From Halorussus vallis (lineage in GTDB: Archaea; Halobacteriota; Halobacteria; Halobacteriales; Haladaptataceae), in contig NZ_CP100000.1 in assembly GCF_024138165.1 (NCBI RefSeq), positions 434,001 through 498,000 on the forward strand: a stretch of 64,000 nucleotides of DNA, in the 5' to 3' direction. The position numbers were made by a program, and so were the translations under genes. Position 1 is the first letter of the stretch; each line of letters opens with the position of its first letter. Shown here piece after piece: positions 41,975 through 50,143 of this stretch. Below the pieces are notes generated by a model, which saw only the letters and a list, made by a program, of their open reading frames with translations, ran no database searches and had not been told where the DNA came from.

Positions 41975-42382
41975 ATGTCGGAGAAACGTCTCACACCCTC
42001 GACCGACGAACCGTCGAGAGCACCGCCGACCCCCAGCGAAGCGTTCGACGCGCTCGCCGACTCGAGGCGACGGCGGGTCTGTCGGCTCCTCCTCGAACAC
42101 CAATCGGCGCTCGCGCTGAGCGACGTCGCCGACGAGGTCGCCGCGGCAGAGCACGACGGGCGCTTCGCCGACATCCCCGAAACCGCGGTTGCCCGGACGT
42201 ACACGTCGCTGTACCACACCGAAATTCCGCGGCTCGCGGACGCCGGCCTGCTCGAATACGACCAGGAGGTGGACGCTGTCGCGCCCACCGGGCACCTCGA
42301 ATCGGTCGCTCCGTTGCTCGACCGCGCCCGGGAGTACGAGAAGCAAGCGTCCGAGCGCGACGGTGCGTCCGAGCGGAAGTGA
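41975..42382 (+). CDS. Winged-helix domain protein (DUF7344-like)
   Basis: A 135-residue protein with a winged-helix core: 'EAFDALADSRRRRVCRLLLE', 'LALSDVADEVAAAE', 'TSLYHTEIPRLADAGLLEYD' and 'VDAVAPTGHLESVAPLLDRA'. This is the pattern of the haloarchaeal DUF7344 group of DNA-binding-like proteins. It converges with the membrane protein gene at 42395. Target unknown. Confidence 0.8.
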   Translation: MSEKRLTPSTDEPSRAPPTPSEAFDALADSRRRRVCRLLLEHQSALALSDVADEVAAAEHDGRFADIPETAVARTYTSLYHTEIPRLADAGLLEYDQEVDAVAPTGHLESVAPLLDRAREYEKQASERDGASERK

Positions 42383-42394
42383 TACGGAGACCGG

Positions 42395-42991
42395 TCACTC
42401 GACCGGACAGCCGCGAATCTCGCCGCCGCGCATCCCGTCGGCGACCCAGAAGACCGAGAGCACGAGCGTCGCCAGCGCGAGCACCGAGAACTCCAGGCCC
42501 TCCAGCGGCAGGAACGTCCCGGCGCCCGCCGCGCCGAACAGCGAGAGGACGCCGGCGAGGACCGCCGACCCGCAGGCGGCACAGCCGGCGCCGAGCGCGC
42601 CGAGGGCAAGTCCGACCGCGCTCCCGCCGCTCTCGCGGGCGCCGAAGCCGTGCTCCCTGAAGTGGTAGACGACCATCGCGGCGTCGACGCCCGCGAGCGC
42701 GGCGACGCAGACGAGCGCGGCCCCGGTGACTGGCCCGTAGCTCGTCCCCAGAAACGGGTACACTCCCGCGAGAATCGAAATCCGGTCGTCGAGCGCGAGC
42801 GGACCGACGAGGGCGAACCGGGCGAGTTCGAAGTTCTGGGCGACCACGAACGCCGAGAGCGCGACGATGCTCGTCGCCAGCGCCCCGACGGCGTACGTCG
42901 GGACTCCGAGGACGAGACGGACGGTTCGGCCCATCAGTCGCCAGTCGCCCCGGCGAGTCGGCAGTCGCGGGCGAAGTCGCCGGGCGCTCAT
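42395..42991 (-). CDS. Membrane protein with intramembrane CxxC
   Basis: A 198-residue protein with about five hydrophobic helices. A helix carries 'LGALGAGCAACGSAVLAGVL', a CxxC within or at the edge of the membrane. Its ATG overlaps the stop of the DsbA-like gene (ATGA, 42988-42991), so the two are cotranslated. A redox-active CxxC in a membrane protein next to an exported thiol oxidoreductase suggests a DsbB- or VKOR-like electron exchange, though no quinone-binding motif is recognised. A final Cys lies in 'IRGCPVE' at the C-terminus. Confidence 0.7.
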   Translation of the reverse strand: MSARRLRPRLPTRRGDWRLMGRTVRLVLGVPTYAVGALATSIVALSAFVVAQNFELARFALVGPLALDDRISILAGVYPFLGTSYGPVTGAALVCVAALAGVDAAMVVYHFREHGFGARESGGSAVGLALGALGAGCAACGSAVLAGVLSLFGAAGAGTFLPLEGLEFSVLALATLVLSVFWVADGMRGGEIRGCPVE

Positions 42992-43908
42992 AGCCCGAGC
43001 GCGCTCGTGATCACGTCAAAACTGACGCTCCCCTTCGCGCTGGTCCGGAACTCGCCGTCGCGGAACAGGAACACCGTCGGTGTCGTCGACCCGGCGCCCG
43101 CCTCCTCGCCGGCAGAGAGGTCGGCCTGCACGGCGTCGTCGTGTTTCTTGGCCGCTGCGTCGGCCACCACGGCGTCGGCGTCGAGGTCGGTTTCCGTCGC
43201 GAGGAATTCTCGGGTCAGGTCGAGGACGTTGCCCTCGTCGAAGCGCGACTGGTTCTCGAAGTAGTGGCGAATCAGCTTCCAGGTCGCCACCGACCCCTGT
43301 TCGGCCCCGTACCGCGCGCCGCCGGTCGTCGTCTCGTCGGCCATCGTCGTCCCCGACTCGTTCATCGTCGTTCCGTCGCTCATCTCCTTCCCGGACCCCA
43401 TCGACCCGACCTCGCGGGCGAACGCCGACTCGATGGCCTGGCTGGCGGGTTTCCCCCAGGGGTACACCACCGGGTAGCACCAGAACACCACCGAGACGCG
43501 GTCGGGGTGTCGCTCGCGAAGCTTCGACACGGTCCGTCTCTCGAACGCCGCACACCGGGGACAAGAGGGGTCCTCGAACGCGACGACGACGCCCTCGGCG
43601 TCGGTCGGCGCGGGGCCGAGTCGGGGCTGAGCGTCGAGCATCGTAGCCGCAGGGTGGCCGCCGAGAAGTGCGCCGGCGTCTTCCGTGGTCGCGGTGCTAC
43701 CGGGTCCGTTTCCGGCGTTTTCGCCGGTCGTTCTTGCGGTCGTCCCGCCGGAGCCGCTTTCGTCCTGCGTTCCGGTACAGCCAGCGACGGTTCCGAGCGC
43801 CGCCGCGCCGCCGACGGCCAACAGGCGACGACGCGTCAAGGCCCGCGCGGACTCGCCGGAGAACTCCGGCGAGTCGGCGCGAGCGTCGCGTGAACGTTCG
43901 CGTGACAT
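42988..43908 (-). CDS. DsbA-like thioredoxin-fold Tat lipoprotein
   Basis: A 306-residue exported protein. Tat signal 'LTRRRLLAVGGAAALGTVAG' ends in a lipobox Cys ('AGCTG'), so it should be folded before export and then lipid-anchored. A Thr/Gly/Ser linker follows, then a thioredoxin fold with the active site 'FEDPSCPRCAAFERRTVSKL' (CPRC) and the cis-Pro in 'TTPTVFLF'. The middle holds a Thr/Met/Ser-rich insert (about residues 170-200). The ATG at 43908 is supported by 'ctttgat' about 26 bp upstream. Likely role: oxidation or reduction of exported protein thiols with the downstream CxxC membrane protein. Confidence 0.88.
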   Translation of the reverse strand: MSRERSRDARADSPEFSGESARALTRRRLLAVGGAAALGTVAGCTGTQDESGSGGTTARTTGENAGNGPGSTATTEDAGALLGGHPAATMLDAQPRLGPAPTDAEGVVVAFEDPSCPRCAAFERRTVSKLRERHPDRVSVVFWCYPVVYPWGKPASQAIESAFAREVGSMGSGKEMSDGTTMNESGTTMADETTTGGARYGAEQGSVATWKLIRHYFENQSRFDEGNVLDLTREFLATETDLDADAVVADAAAKKHDDAVQADLSAGEEAGAGSTTPTVFLFRDGEFRTSAKGSVSFDVITSALGL

Positions 43909-44104
43909 ATCGGTTCGGTCGACCGACGGTATCAAAGGCGTTTTTCCAATTCCGGGGTGATTGTTTCCTGATTGGTTCCGGATTCGGTGCCGAAACGTCC
44001 CCGGCCGGACGGCCGAGTCGGCCCCCGGACCGCCCTCGTTCGTGAGTGAAACGCCGGTTTCACCCTTCCGCGCACTTATGTCGGCTCGGTGTGACGAGCC
44101 GCGT

Positions 44105-44989
44105 ATGCCGATGTCAAAGCGTCGATGGGCGCTCGCGCTCGCGGTGGCCGCGCTCGTCGTCCTCGCCGGATGCTCGGGGAGCAGCGGCGACGCCGGGTCG
44201 ATGAGCGGGGGCGGCGCGCCCCAGACTGCGAGCGCCGACGCGGGTTCGAATTCGAAAGCGACGGGCTCGAACGGCGAACGGGCGTTTCAGAGCCAGAACC
44301 TCGTCCTCCAGCAGCGCACGTTGATACGAACCGGCAGGGTCGACCTGCGAGTCGACGACTTCGAGGCGTCGCGCCGGAACCTCACCCGTGAGGTGCGAGC
44401 GCTCGGCGGGTTCGTCAGCGACTCGTCGGTCCAAGTTCGGGGCACCGAGAACCGGTCGTGGCGGACCGGTCGTGTCGTCTTCCGCGTGCCGAAGGAGAAC
44501 TTCTCAACGTTCCTCTCCCGGGCGAAGGCCGAGGGTCGCGTCGAGCAGTCGAACACGAAGTCCGAGGACGTGACCGAGAAACTGGTCGACCTCGAAGCAC
44601 GGCTGAAGAACCTGCGCGCCCAGCGCGAGCGACTCCGGGCGCTCTACCAGGACGCCAACGATACCAGTACCGTCCTCGAAGTCCAACAGCGCCTCTCGGA
44701 GGTCCAGTCGGAGATCGAACGGATCGAAGCCCGGCGCAAGTCCCTGCGCCAGCGGGTCGCCTATTCGACGGTCACCGTGAACTTGCGCGAGTCGTCGCCC
44801 GACGCCCCGTACGCCGAACACCGGTCGTGGTACGAGACGGGACTGCTGGCGGCGTTCCTCGAATCGGTGAACGGCGTCGGCGTCGTCCTCCGCGGGCTGG
44901 CGGTCGGAACGGCCTACGCCGCGCCGTACGTGCTGGCGTTCGGCGTCCCGGTCGGTGGCGTTCTGGCGGCGTGGCGTCGATTCGGATAG
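44105..44989 (+). CDS. DUF4349 lipoprotein with coiled coil
   Basis: A 294-residue protein. Signal peptide with lipobox 'VVLAGCSGS' (Cys near 23), then a DUF4349 domain: 'RTLIRTGRVDLRVDDFEASR', 'GRVVFRVPKENFSTFLSRAK', a long helical coiled-coil hairpin ('LVDLEARLKNLRAQRERLRA' onward), 'YSTVTVNLRESSP', and a C-terminal transmembrane helix ('VGTAYAAPYVLAFGVPVGG'). The family is widespread in bacteria and archaea, function unknown. 'cttatg' 27-32 bp upstream supports 44105; ATG 44111 is equally possible. Confidence 0.88.
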   Translation: MPMSKRRWALALAVAALVVLAGCSGSSGDAGSMSGGGAPQTASADAGSNSKATGSNGERAFQSQNLVLQQRTLIRTGRVDLRVDDFEASRRNLTREVRALGGFVSDSSVQVRGTENRSWRTGRVVFRVPKENFSTFLSRAKAEGRVEQSNTKSEDVTEKLVDLEARLKNLRAQRERLRALYQDANDTSTVLEVQQRLSEVQSEIERIEARRKSLRQRVAYSTVTVNLRESSPDAPYAEHRSWYETGLLAAFLESVNGVGVVLRGLAVGTAYAAPYVLAFGVPVGGVLAAWRRFG

Positions 44990-45063
44990 CGAGTTCGAGG
45001 GCAATTCCAACACAACCGCAACGCCCTTGCTCGAACGCGGTCACTCTTCTCGTGTATCCGCTG

Positions 45064-46047
45064 ATGGACGAACGGCTCGCTGCGGCGCTCGACGCCGCGT
45101 TCACCGACCGCGAAGTCACCGAGTTGGGGTCGACCGGCCCCTCCTGGAACGACCATAATCGGACGGTCCGGGTCGAGTTCGCCGACGGACGGGCGGCGTA
45201 CCTGAAGTACGCGACCGACGGAGACGGCTCGCGAGTCGCGCGCGAGCGGGCGGTGCTGGAGTACGTCGGCGCGAACTCCGAGGTCCCCGTGCCGACGGTG
45301 CTCGCGAGCGACGCCGATGGGACGCCGCTCGAAAGAGGCGACGGGGCAGTCCCGTACCTCTCGACGGCCCCGGTTCGGGGAGCGAATCTTCTCGACCGCT
45401 GGTCCGGCGCGAGTCCGGACGAACGAGCGGCGCTGGCCTGGGAGGTCGGCGCGGCCCTCGCGGGCGTCCACGAACGACGCTTCGACGGTCACGGCCACGT
45501 CGTCGGCGGCGGAGCCGGCGGCCTCGAACTCAGGACGGGACCGTGGACCGGCGTCCTCGTGGACAAAATCGGGGAGATGCGCGCGATGGCACCCGCCGAC
45601 CGCTTCGACCACCACTTCGACGAGGTGGCCGCGGCCGTCGAGGCGAACCGCGACCTGCTGGACGACGCCCCCGCGGCGTTGCTCCACGGCGACACCGCCC
45701 AGCCGAACTGCTTTCGCGGCGAGTCGGGCGTCGGCTTCCTCGACTGGGAGATCGCCCACGTCGGCGACCCTGCCAGGGACCTCCACCGGGCGTGCGACCA
45801 GCAGTTCGGTTCACTCCGCGGCGACGCCCCCGAGGAGCTAACGTCCGCGTTGTACGAGGGCTACCGCGAGCGGGCGGGCGGCCTGCCGGACGGCTACGAA
45901 GACAGGCGACCGGTCTACGAGGCGGTCCGGTTCTTGGGCACCTCGGGATACGTTGAGAAGGTCGCCGAGTACGCCGACGAACCGGTCGAGGAACTCGCGG
46001 CGTGGGTCGACGAGGAGATGGACCGGCGACTCGCCGCGATTCGGTGA
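45064..46047 (+). CDS. Aminoglycoside-phosphotransferase (APH) family kinase
   Basis: A 327-residue protein of the APH/choline kinase fold. The N-lobe has 'VRVEFADGRAAYLKYAT' (ATP-binding Lys); the catalytic loop is 'LLHGDTAQPNCF' (HGD-x4-N) and the metal-binding segment 'FLDWEIAHVGDPARDLHRAC' (DWE in place of the usual DFE/DWE). In haloarchaea these kinases probably phosphorylate a small metabolite, not antibiotics. The ATG at 45064 is preferred; an in-frame upstream extension overlaps the DUF4349 gene. Confidence 0.88.
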   Translation: MDERLAAALDAAFTDREVTELGSTGPSWNDHNRTVRVEFADGRAAYLKYATDGDGSRVARERAVLEYVGANSEVPVPTVLASDADGTPLERGDGAVPYLSTAPVRGANLLDRWSGASPDERAALAWEVGAALAGVHERRFDGHGHVVGGGAGGLELRTGPWTGVLVDKIGEMRAMAPADRFDHHFDEVAAAVEANRDLLDDAPAALLHGDTAQPNCFRGESGVGFLDWEIAHVGDPARDLHRACDQQFGSLRGDAPEELTSALYEGYRERAGGLPDGYEDRRPVYEAVRFLGTSGYVEKVAEYADEPVEELAAWVDEEMDRRLAAIR

Positions 46048-46128
46048 GCCGTCGGCCGCACGGGACCGCGAACGCGTCGTCTCGGGCCAACATCATTTAA
46101 GTGTAAACCGGTGGTATCTCGTCGTGCA

Positions 46129-46866
46129 ATGAAACTCACCTGGTACGGCCACTCGACGTGGCACGTCGAAGTCGGCGACACGGAACTTCTCATCGACCCG
46201 TTCTTCGACAACCCCAAGACCGACACCGACCCCGAGGAACTCGACCCCGACTACCTCCTGCTCACCCACGGCCACGCCGACCACATCGGAGACGTGGACC
46301 GCTACGAGGGGACCGAACTCGTCGCGACCCCCGAGGTCGTCGAGTACTGCCGCGACGAGTACGGCGACTTCGACGCGGTCGCCGGGACGGGGATGAACCT
46401 CGGCGGCACCGTCGAGTGCGACGACGCCTTCGTGACGATGGTCCGGGCCGACCACACCAACGGCCTGGACACCAGTTACGGCACCTCCGGGGGCGTGCCC
46501 GCCGGCTTCGTCATCAGTGACACCAAGCCCACGCAGGTCTCCGACGAGGAGAGCCAGACGTTCTACCACGCGGGCGACACCAGCCTCCAGACCGAGATGC
46601 GCGACGTCATCGGCCCGTTCCTCGAACCCGACGCCATGGCGGTGCCCATCGGCGACCACTTCACCATGGGGCCGTGGCAGGCGGCCGTCGCGGTCGACTG
46701 GGTCGACCCCGACGTGGCGTTCCCGATGCACTACGACACCTTCCCGCCGATAGAGCAGGACCCCGAGGACTTCGCCGAAGAGGTGAAGGCCGCCGGGAGC
46801 GACGTCGAGGTTCGCGTCCTCGAAGGCGACGAGACGTACGACCTCGAAGAGGAACTCGGCTACTGA
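46129..46866 (+). CDS. UPF0173/UlaG-like metal-dependent hydrolase
   Basis: A 245-residue metallo-beta-lactamase-fold enzyme. '[20 protein letters not shown]' is the UlaG-like start, '[16 protein letters not shown]' the HxHxDH zinc motif, 'VRADHTNG', '[10 protein letters not shown]' and '[10 protein letters not shown]' the remaining ligands. Matches the UPF0173 family in length and motif order. Substrate unknown. 'atttaagtg' about 28-35 bp upstream of the ATG fits a leaderless promoter. Confidence 0.92.
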   Translation: MKLTWYGHSTWHVEVGDTELLIDPFFDNPKTDTDPEELDPDYLLLTHGHADHIGDVDRYEGTELVATPEVVEYCRDEYGDFDAVAGTGMNLGGTVECDDAFVTMVRADHTNGLDTSYGTSGGVPAGFVISDTKPTQVSDEESQTFYHAGDTSLQTEMRDVIGPFLEPDAMAVPIGDHFTMGPWQAAVAVDWVDPDVAFPMHYDTFPPIEQDPEDFAEEVKAAGSDVEVRVLEGDETYDLEEELGY

Positions 46867-46950
46867 GTCGGTCCGATTCCGCTTTTTATCGGTTGCGTTT
46901 CCCGCCGGAGAAGCAATACTTAGGAGTCTGGCGAGTGACGGTGAACCCGT

Positions 46951-47346
46951 ATGCCCAAGGAAGCCACCACCGTCTCCGAGGAGGGGTACGCGAGCGAGAA
47001 CGACATCCGAGACTTCTCGATCACCATCGACGCGACGGGCGAGGACGCGCCCGACACGCTCGAAGCGCTGATCGCGTCCTACGGCTCGTGTTACGTCCCC
47101 GCGCTCCGCGTGGCCGCCGAACAGCGCGACGTTGGCGACCTCGGTCGCGTCGAAATCGACGCGCGCGGCTCCCTCAACGACGACGACAAGCTCGACGCTG
47201 TCGCGTTCACCGTCCGGACCGAGGCGGAGATGGACGACGACCAGTCCCAACAGGTCGTCGAGCGCGCCAACGAACTCTGCAAGGTCCACGACGCGCTGAA
47301 GAGCGACCTCGAAGCTGACGTCACGGTCGAAGGCGGCGCGTTCTGA
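46951..47346 (+). CDS. OsmC family protein
   Basis: A 131-residue thiol peroxidase-like protein. The peroxidatic Cys lies in 'ASYGSCYVPALRVAAEQ' and the second in 'VERANELCKVHDALKSD', at the spacing normal for OsmC/Ohr. It would reduce organic hydroperoxides or act on electrophiles, with a dithiol reductant. Length and strand order are standard. The promoter region contains 'caatacttagg' about 35 bp upstream. Convergent to the doxX gene. Confidence 0.92.
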   Translation: MPKEATTVSEEGYASENDIRDFSITIDATGEDAPDTLEALIASYGSCYVPALRVAAEQRDVGDLGRVEIDARGSLNDDDKLDAVAFTVRTEAEMDDDQSQQVVERANELCKVHDALKSDLEADVTVEGGAF

Positions 47347-47424
47347 CGGTCGGGAAGCGTCCACCGAGTCAGCTTTTTTTGTCGGTCGACGAACCGAGAA
47401 CGAGAAATCGGAGTCCGACGGCGC

Positions 47425-47841
47425 CTACGTGAGTCCGATGCCGAGACCGAGCGCCCAGCCCTGAAGACCGAGCGCCGCGATGGCGAGTGCGCCGCCGGCC
47501 ATCGCGACGTTCTTCAGGAACTGGTTCATCTCGTCCTGCTGCTGGTCCTCGGGGACGGCCCAGAAGTCGTGCATCAGGAGCGCCGAGACGACGAGGAAGA
47601 CACCGACGGCGAGCGCGGAGACGACGGGGAAAGCGCCCACGAAGATGCCGATACCGCCCAGCACCAGCAACGCGCCGGAACCCAGCACCGACAGCTTCGG
47701 GGCCGGGAGTCCCTTGTGCCGTGCGTAGCCCGTCATCCCCTCGGTCTGCGTGAAGTGGTTCAGTCCGGTGAAGGCGACAACCGCGCCGAAGAGAACGCGG
47801 GCGGCCACGAGGAGGACGGTTTCGAGGCCGGCGAGCGACAT
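47425..47841 (-). CDS. DoxX family membrane protein
   Basis: A 138-residue protein with four hydrophobic helices, starting 'MSLAGLETVLLVAARVLFGA' with the family signature 'FTGLNHFTQTEGMTGYARHK' and 'GFPVVSALAVG'-like helix 3. DoxX proteins are membrane redox-associated proteins of varied role. The ATG overlaps the TGA of a 27-codon ORF (TGATG) whose end includes 'ggaggtga', a good Shine-Dalgarno site for doxX 8-15 nt upstream. Divergent from the HxlR-type regulator, which probably controls it. Confidence 0.88.
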   Translation of the reverse strand: MSLAGLETVLLVAARVLFGAVVAFTGLNHFTQTEGMTGYARHKGLPAPKLSVLGSGALLVLGGIGIFVGAFPVVSALAVGVFLVVSALLMHDFWAVPEDQQQDEMNQFLKNVAMAGGALAIAALGLQGWALGLGIGLT

Positions 47842-47924
47842 CAGGCGCTCACCTCCCGGGACGGACTGGACTGTTCGACGGTCGGTGCGTCTGCGTCGGT
47901 GTCGTTTTGGAACTGCAGTTTCAC
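47841..47924 (-). CDS. 27-residue ORF coupled to doxX
   Basis: GTG at 47924, TGA at 47843-47841 overlapping the doxX ATG. The peptide starts 'MKLQFQNDTDADAPTVEQSS' and is acidic and uncharged at its end. The GTG lies about 30 bp after the TATA box centred near 47954, the leaderless spacing, so this ORF is in the right place to be translated first and to pass ribosomes to doxX by overlap. Whether the peptide itself has a function is unknown. Confidence 0.5.
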   Translation of the reverse strand: MKLQFQNDTDADAPTVEQSSPSREVSA

Positions 47925-47927
47925 AAC

Positions 47928-47988
47928 GTTACCTACTGCGGAACCGAACCTATATATCCGTTCGGCGACAACGACGTCAGTAGATAAC
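47928..47988. promoter_or_regulatory. Nested dyads around a shared TATA box between doxX and hxlR
   Basis: Outer dyad: 'gttacctactg' (47928-47938) and 'cagtagataac' (47978-47988), complementary at 10 of 11 positions. Inner dyad: 'ccgaac' (47944-47949) and 'gttcgg' (47960-47965), perfect, placed around 'ctatatatcc' (47950-47959). The symmetrical arrangement over a divergent promoter suggests an operator for the HxlR-type protein encoded next door, regulating itself and doxX. Confidence 0.55.
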
Positions 47989-47992
47989 CCCC

Positions 47993-48331
47993 GTGTCGTC
48001 CACACATAATTCATCCGAAACGACGGTCGAACAGCAAAACGCCGACGCCTGCTCTGTCGTCGAGGCCATCGAACAGATCGGGTCGCAGTGGCGACTCGTC
48101 GTGCTCCACGACCTCGACGACGGCGAGAAGCGATTCAACGAACTCAAGCGCTCGACCGGCGCGAGTTCCCGCACGCTCTCGCGCGTCCTCGACGACCTCC
48201 AGGACGCCGACCTCGTCGCTCGGCGGGTCGAGGAGAAGCCCATCGCGACCTACTACAGCCTCACCGAGAAGGGCGCGGCGCTCTGTCCGGTCTTCTCGGA
48301 CCTCGAAGCCTGGGCCGACGAGTGGATGTAG
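47993..48331 (+). CDS. HxlR family transcriptional regulator
   Basis: A 112-residue winged-helix regulator. 'CSVVEAIEQIGSQWRLVVLH' is the HxlR start with a conserved Cys that in relatives can sense electrophiles or oxidants; 'LKRSTGASSRTLSRVLDDLQ' is the recognition region and 'EKPIATYYSLTEKGAALCPV' the wing. GTG start at 47993. Autoregulation and control of doxX are inferred from divergence and the dyads between them. Followed by a long perfect hairpin. Confidence 0.9.
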   Translation: MSSTHNSSETTVEQQNADACSVVEAIEQIGSQWRLVVLHDLDDGEKRFNELKRSTGASSRTLSRVLDDLQDADLVARRVEEKPIATYYSLTEKGAALCPVFSDLEAWADEWM

Positions 48332-48338
48332 CGTAGTG

Positions 48339-48380
48339 GGGAATGCGCCTCGGCGTGCGTACACGCCGAGGCGCATTCCC
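48339..48380. terminator. 19-bp perfect inverted repeat, 4-nt loop
   Basis: Arms 48339-48357 and 48362-48380 are exact complements around 'cgta', beginning 8 nt after the HxlR gene stop. It is the longest short-loop hairpin seen in the window. A terminator or RNA 3'-end function is inferred; no T-run follows. Confidence 0.6.
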
Positions 48381-48502
48381 GACCGGCCGCGGAACTGGGC
48401 CGACCGCAGAACTGGGACGGCCGTACGACCGGGTCGACCGCACGGCCGACCCGGCGTCGAGTAGGAAAACTCTCATACCGATTCCGACGGAAGGTACCAT
48501 CC

Positions 48503-48964
48503 ATGAGCAGCAGAGATTGGCAGGACATGATCGTCGGCGACCGGATGGCCGTCGACCGGGAGTTCGCCCAGCGCGTCTCGGACTCGGACTTCTCCCGTCA
48601 GGAGTGGGGTCTCGTCATGACCGCGGTCGAGTTCGAAATCGAGAACGCCGCCGACGACGAGCGGGCCCGCATCGTCGCCGACACCTCGAAGGTCGAGCAG
48701 GTGATGCCCGAGATGGAGAACATCCGCTCGCAGATGAACGCCATGGGCGGCGGTGGCGGCGGAGGCGGGAAGAAGAAGAAGGGCGGCGGCGGCATCTTCG
48801 GCTCGGTCAAGGACGCGCTCGGCCTCGGCGGTGGCGGTGGCGGCACCGACCAGCAACGAATCCAGGAGGCCGACCGACTCGCCCAGGAGTACGCCGACGA
48901 ACTCCAGCAGCGACTCGAATCGCAGGGCAAGTGGGACCAGGTTCGCGAGGCCGCGCGGACGTGA
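48503..48964 (+). CDS. DUF5799 family protein
   Basis: A 153-residue haloarchaeal protein. Residues 1-75 are helical and acidic ('RDWQDMIVGDRMAVDREFAQ', 'FSRQEWGLVMTAVEFEIENA'). A Gly/Lys-rich linker with a run of eight Gly and then Lys lies near 80-100, with another Gly run at about 110, and a helical C-terminus ends 'QGKWDQVREAART'. I match it to DUF5799, unknown function. Its stop overlaps the GTG of the phosphatidylserine decarboxylase gene by 4 nt (48961-48964), so the two are cotranslated. Confidence 0.85.
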   Translation: MSSRDWQDMIVGDRMAVDREFAQRVSDSDFSRQEWGLVMTAVEFEIENAADDERARIVADTSKVEQVMPEMENIRSQMNAMGGGGGGGGKKKKGGGGIFGSVKDALGLGGGGGGTDQQRIQEADRLAQEYADELQQRLESQGKWDQVREAART

Positions 48965-49608
48965 CGGCCGACGCGACGCGTCGGCCGTCCGACGAAGAAA
49001 GTGGGAAGTTCGCACCCGGCGCGTGGCGCTACGCCGCGGTTCCGCTCGTGCTGGCGCTCCCCGCGGCGGTGCTCTCGCCGCTCGGGAGCCTCGCGGCGCT
49101 GGTACTCGCGGCGGCGGTCCTGCACTTCCACCGGAACCCCGAGCGGACGCCGCCGGAGTCGGGCGTCGTCTCGCCCGCCGACGGTCGAGTCTCCGTGATT
49201 CGCCGGGAGGGTGACCGGGTCCGGGTGGGCGTGTTCATGAACGTCACCGACGTCCACGTCAACCGCGCGCCGCTGGGCGGGCGCGTCGAGGAGGTCGTCC
49301 ACGAACCCGGCAAGCATCGGCCGGCGTTCTCGAAGGAGTCGGACAACAACGAGAAACTCCACCTCCGATTTTCGGACCACGAGGTGACGCTCATCGCAGG
49401 CGCGTTCGCCCGGCGCATCCACCCCTACGTCGAACCGGGCGCGGAACTCCGGCGGGGCGAGCGACTGGGCCACATCTCGTTCGGCAGTCGCGCCGACGTG
49501 CTCCTGCCCCCGGAGTTCGAACTCGCCGACGTGGCCGTCGAGCGCGGCGAGCGGGTCCGTGCGGGAGAGTCGATAGTCGCACAATCGGTGGCCTCGACCG
49601 ACCGGTAG
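48961..49608 (+). CDS. Phosphatidylserine (archaetidylserine) decarboxylase
   Basis: A 215-residue proenzyme of the short, archaeal/rhizobial type. 'FHRNPERTPPESGVVSPADG' and 'NVTDVHVNRAPLGGRVEEVV' are family blocks; 'HISFGSRADVLLPPEF' contains the Gly-Ser self-cleavage site that yields the pyruvoyl cofactor. It makes archaetidylethanolamine from archaetidylserine. A hydrophobic segment near residues 25-50 anchors it to the membrane. GTG start overlapping the DUF5799 stop. Confidence 0.92.
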   Translation: MTADATRRPSDEESGKFAPGAWRYAAVPLVLALPAAVLSPLGSLAALVLAAAVLHFHRNPERTPPESGVVSPADGRVSVIRREGDRVRVGVFMNVTDVHVNRAPLGGRVEEVVHEPGKHRPAFSKESDNNEKLHLRFSDHEVTLIAGAFARRIHPYVEPGAELRRGERLGHISFGSRADVLLPPEFELADVAVERGERVRAGESIVAQSVASTDR

Positions 49609-49662
49609 TCGACCGAAACCACCCAGGAGTCCTTCGAGAGAACGACGTGGCGCGACTCGAAC

Positions 49663-49812
49663 TCAGTACTCGTCGGGACCGTGGAACAGCGTCAGTTCCT
49701 CGGCCTCGTAGATGTTGATGAGCTCGTTGATGAGTTCGTCGTAGGACTCGTCCTCGGTCTGGAGGGAGTCCAGGCGGTCGATCGTCTCTTCATTGAGGTC
49801 TACTTTCGGCAT
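49663..49812 (-). CDS. Small DUF7557-like protein, 49 residues
   Basis: ATG at 49812, TGA at 49665-49663. The peptide begins 'MPKVDLNEETIDRLDSLQTE' and continues 'DESYDELINELINIYEAEEL', a short ribbon-helix-helix-like or coiled acidic protein. This type (DUF7557) is common in haloarchaea and annotated in many genomes. Function unknown; the shape resembles antitoxin-like RHH proteins, but no toxin gene is next to it. Confidence 0.7.
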   Translation of the reverse strand: MPKVDLNEETIDRLDSLQTEDESYDELINELINIYEAEELTLFHGPDEY

Positions 49813-50143
49813 GGGCGGAGGTACGTCCTCGTTCCGCATAAACGACGGGGGCGAGCGCTCACCGAGTCGGCGGCCGACCCCTTCGGCTCCCGGCGGTCGG
49901 AGGTCCGACCGCCGAAAACGATGTCGGAACGCGGACTCCCCGGTTCGTAATCCTCGAAGTCCGGAGGACCATCGCCATTCTCGTTCACCTTATTTAAATT
50001 AGTGGGTCGGTTCCGCAATTAATCGTCCGGCGGTACGCGCGTAACATTCGGTTACCAGGCCTGGTAGCGGCGGATTACGGGGGCGTAGGTACTGGATAAC
50101 AAAGTGCCTCTGGTGGTGTGTAATTATCGCTGAGGAGGCAGGC
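49813..50143. other. Divergent intergenic region
   Basis: About 330 bp. Holds an 11-bp perfect inverted repeat (49891-49901 with 49904-49914), an A/T-rich 'cttatttaaatta' at 49988-50000 and, before the next gene, 'taattatcg' and a purine-rich 'gaggaggcagg' close to the ATG at 50144. No gene is supported. Confidence 0.4.
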
